A stretch of DNA of 64,000 nt, taken from contig NZ_CP096032.1 in the NCBI RefSeq assembly GCF_023115425.1, positions 992,001 to 1,056,000 of the forward strand, given 5' to 3'. The notes below the pieces were generated by a model. That model was not told the origin of the DNA and did not search any database. It saw nothing but the letters and a program-made list of their open reading frames with translations. Source of the DNA: Synechococcus sp. A10-1-5-1. Its GTDB lineage: Bacteria > Cyanobacteriota > Cyanobacteriia > PCC-6307 > Cyanobiaceae. The translations under genes and the position numbers were made by a program. Of this stretch, positions 63,315-64,000 are shown in pieces (the first letter of the stretch is position 1; every line of letters begins with the position of its first letter).

Positions 63315-64000
63315 GCCGGCAGGATCTCGAGCTCGGGATAGGCAGGGGCCATCTCCACCAACCGCTGACGCAGGTGAGCCACGAGGGCCAGGAAGCGCGG
63401 GTGATCGGCAAACCGACGCGGTACGACCACGCTGTCACCCACGGTGAGGGGGATCTCAATCGGCAAAATCACCTGCTGCACCGGAAAGAGCTTGATCGAA
63501 AATGCTGAGGCATAACCGACCGTGACCTCATCAGCGGTTCGTCCTTCCCAAGCCTCGTAGGAGTAACGGCGCACCGCTGTGGGGGAATTCCATAAACCCA
63601 ATCCCTCGAGCGCAGCCTGGCATTGAGGGAGGGCTCCATCAGGCAAAGCCAGGCACGGGAATTGGCGAACATCTTCCAGAGTGACCGCTTCACCCAAGCG
63701 CGTTAAAGGGTGACCTGGAGACACCACCAAGTGAGTGGGCAATCGATCCAGGTGCACAACGGCGAAGTCGACGTCATCGTCATCTGGAACATCTGGAAAC
63801 CCGCCGATCCAAACATCGATAACACCATGCCTCAATAAATTCAAGGGAACAGCAACATCAAGGAAATCAAAGGCACCACATAACCATCCCTGCGGTGGCT
63901 GATCGAGCAATAACGGACCGGAATAATATTGGGCATCAATGCGCAGGGGAAGGTCCCGTTTCCAGCGGCAGTCTTGATGCACCTGCCGCTCCAAGTTCAG
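63311..64000 (-). CDS. LysR-type regulator, C-terminal part (cut by window end)
   Basis: The frame is open to the window's end and continues beyond it. What is seen is the linker (LERQVHQDCRWKRDLPLRID) and the effector-binding domain of a LysR-type transcription factor. VIDVWIGGFPDV, DRLPTHLVVSPGHPLTRLGE and a ..YEAWEGRTADEVTVGYASAF segment are typical. The DNA-binding N-terminus lies outside. It ends four bases inside the convergent phospholipase-like gene. Effector unknown. Confidence 0.85.
   Translation of the reverse strand: MNLERQVHQDCRWKRDLPLRIDAQYYSGPLLLDQPPQGWLCGAFDFLDVAVPLNLLRHGVIDVWIGGFPDVPDDDDVDFAVVHLDRLPTHLVVSPGHPLTRLGEAVTLEDVRQFPCLALPDGALPQCQAALEGLGLWNSPTAVRRYSYEAWEGRTADEVTVGYASAFSIKLFPVQQVILPIEIPLTVGDSVVVPRRFADHPRFLALVAHLRQRLVEMAPAYPELEILPA

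Overview
The window is chromosomal DNA of a picocyanobacterium of the Synechococcus/Cyanobium lineage. Direct signs are a photosystem II D1 gene (psbA), psbX, a ycf66 homologue, a high-light-inducible protein, a CpcG rod-core linker with an S-type phycobiliprotein lyase, ferredoxin:thioredoxin reductase, a divergent sufR-sufBCDS locus, and a permuted two-piece tmRNA whose tag reads ANNIVRFSRQTAPVAA. Genes are GC-rich and tightly packed, often with ATGA or TGATG overlaps. I saw no transposase, integrase, rRNA operon or CRISPR array. tRNA-Arg(TCT) and tRNA-Leu(GAG) are present.

Layout. 1-8.9 kb is a housekeeping block: an RseP-type protease, rpsN, pnp, a CysQ-like phosphatase, rsmI, a LapA-like membrane protein, an HTH protein, tRNA-Arg, a zinc-finger-less DnaJ and a secreted thioredoxin-fold protein. 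8.9-13.1 kb is sparse and holds small ORFs plus a TVP38-type membrane protein and a DUF3598-like protein. 13.2-19.1 kb holds an NAD-binding epimerase-like protein followed by a very compact four-gene unit: SABATH-type methyltransferase, leucine-dehydrogenase-like enzyme, sarcosine-oxidase-like flavoenzyme and BCCT transporter. 19.1-24.8 kb is another sparse, more AT-rich stretch; it contains a highly divergent psbA, a possible structured RNA and small ORFs. The tmRNA lies at 24.85-25.08 kb.

25.1-48.7 kb is ordinary core genome: an RlmL-like methyltransferase, a cation/proton antiporter, a DUF883/holin-like pair, smc, a PRC-barrel protein, msrB, an LpxB-like protein, tRNA-Leu, accC, a YggT protein, psbX, ycf66, two tandem TolB-like lipoproteins, hli with an ABC exporter, a HIT protein, comM, rpsU, a DUF3747 protein, def, an S9 peptidase and a GltS-like carrier. 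48.6-50.4 kb is a methylthioadenosine-salvage pair (class II aldolase-like plus mtnA). 51.7-57.7 kb is the Fe-S assembly locus: ftrC-sufB-sufC-sufD-sufS on the minus strand, divergent sufR, and a perfect 11-bp dyad between them. 58-64 kb carries a DMT transporter, the lyase-cpcG pair, a DUF4912 protein, a phospholipase-D-like lipoprotein and the 3' part of a LysR regulator cut by the window end.

The best candidates for new biology are the 14.2-19.1 kb methyltransferase/dehydrogenase/oxidase/transporter operon and the D1 isoform at 20.7 kb. That D1 keeps every Mn-cluster and TyrZ residue I checked but has changed QB and bicarbonate pocket positions (G80A, E244T, S264A, F265S).
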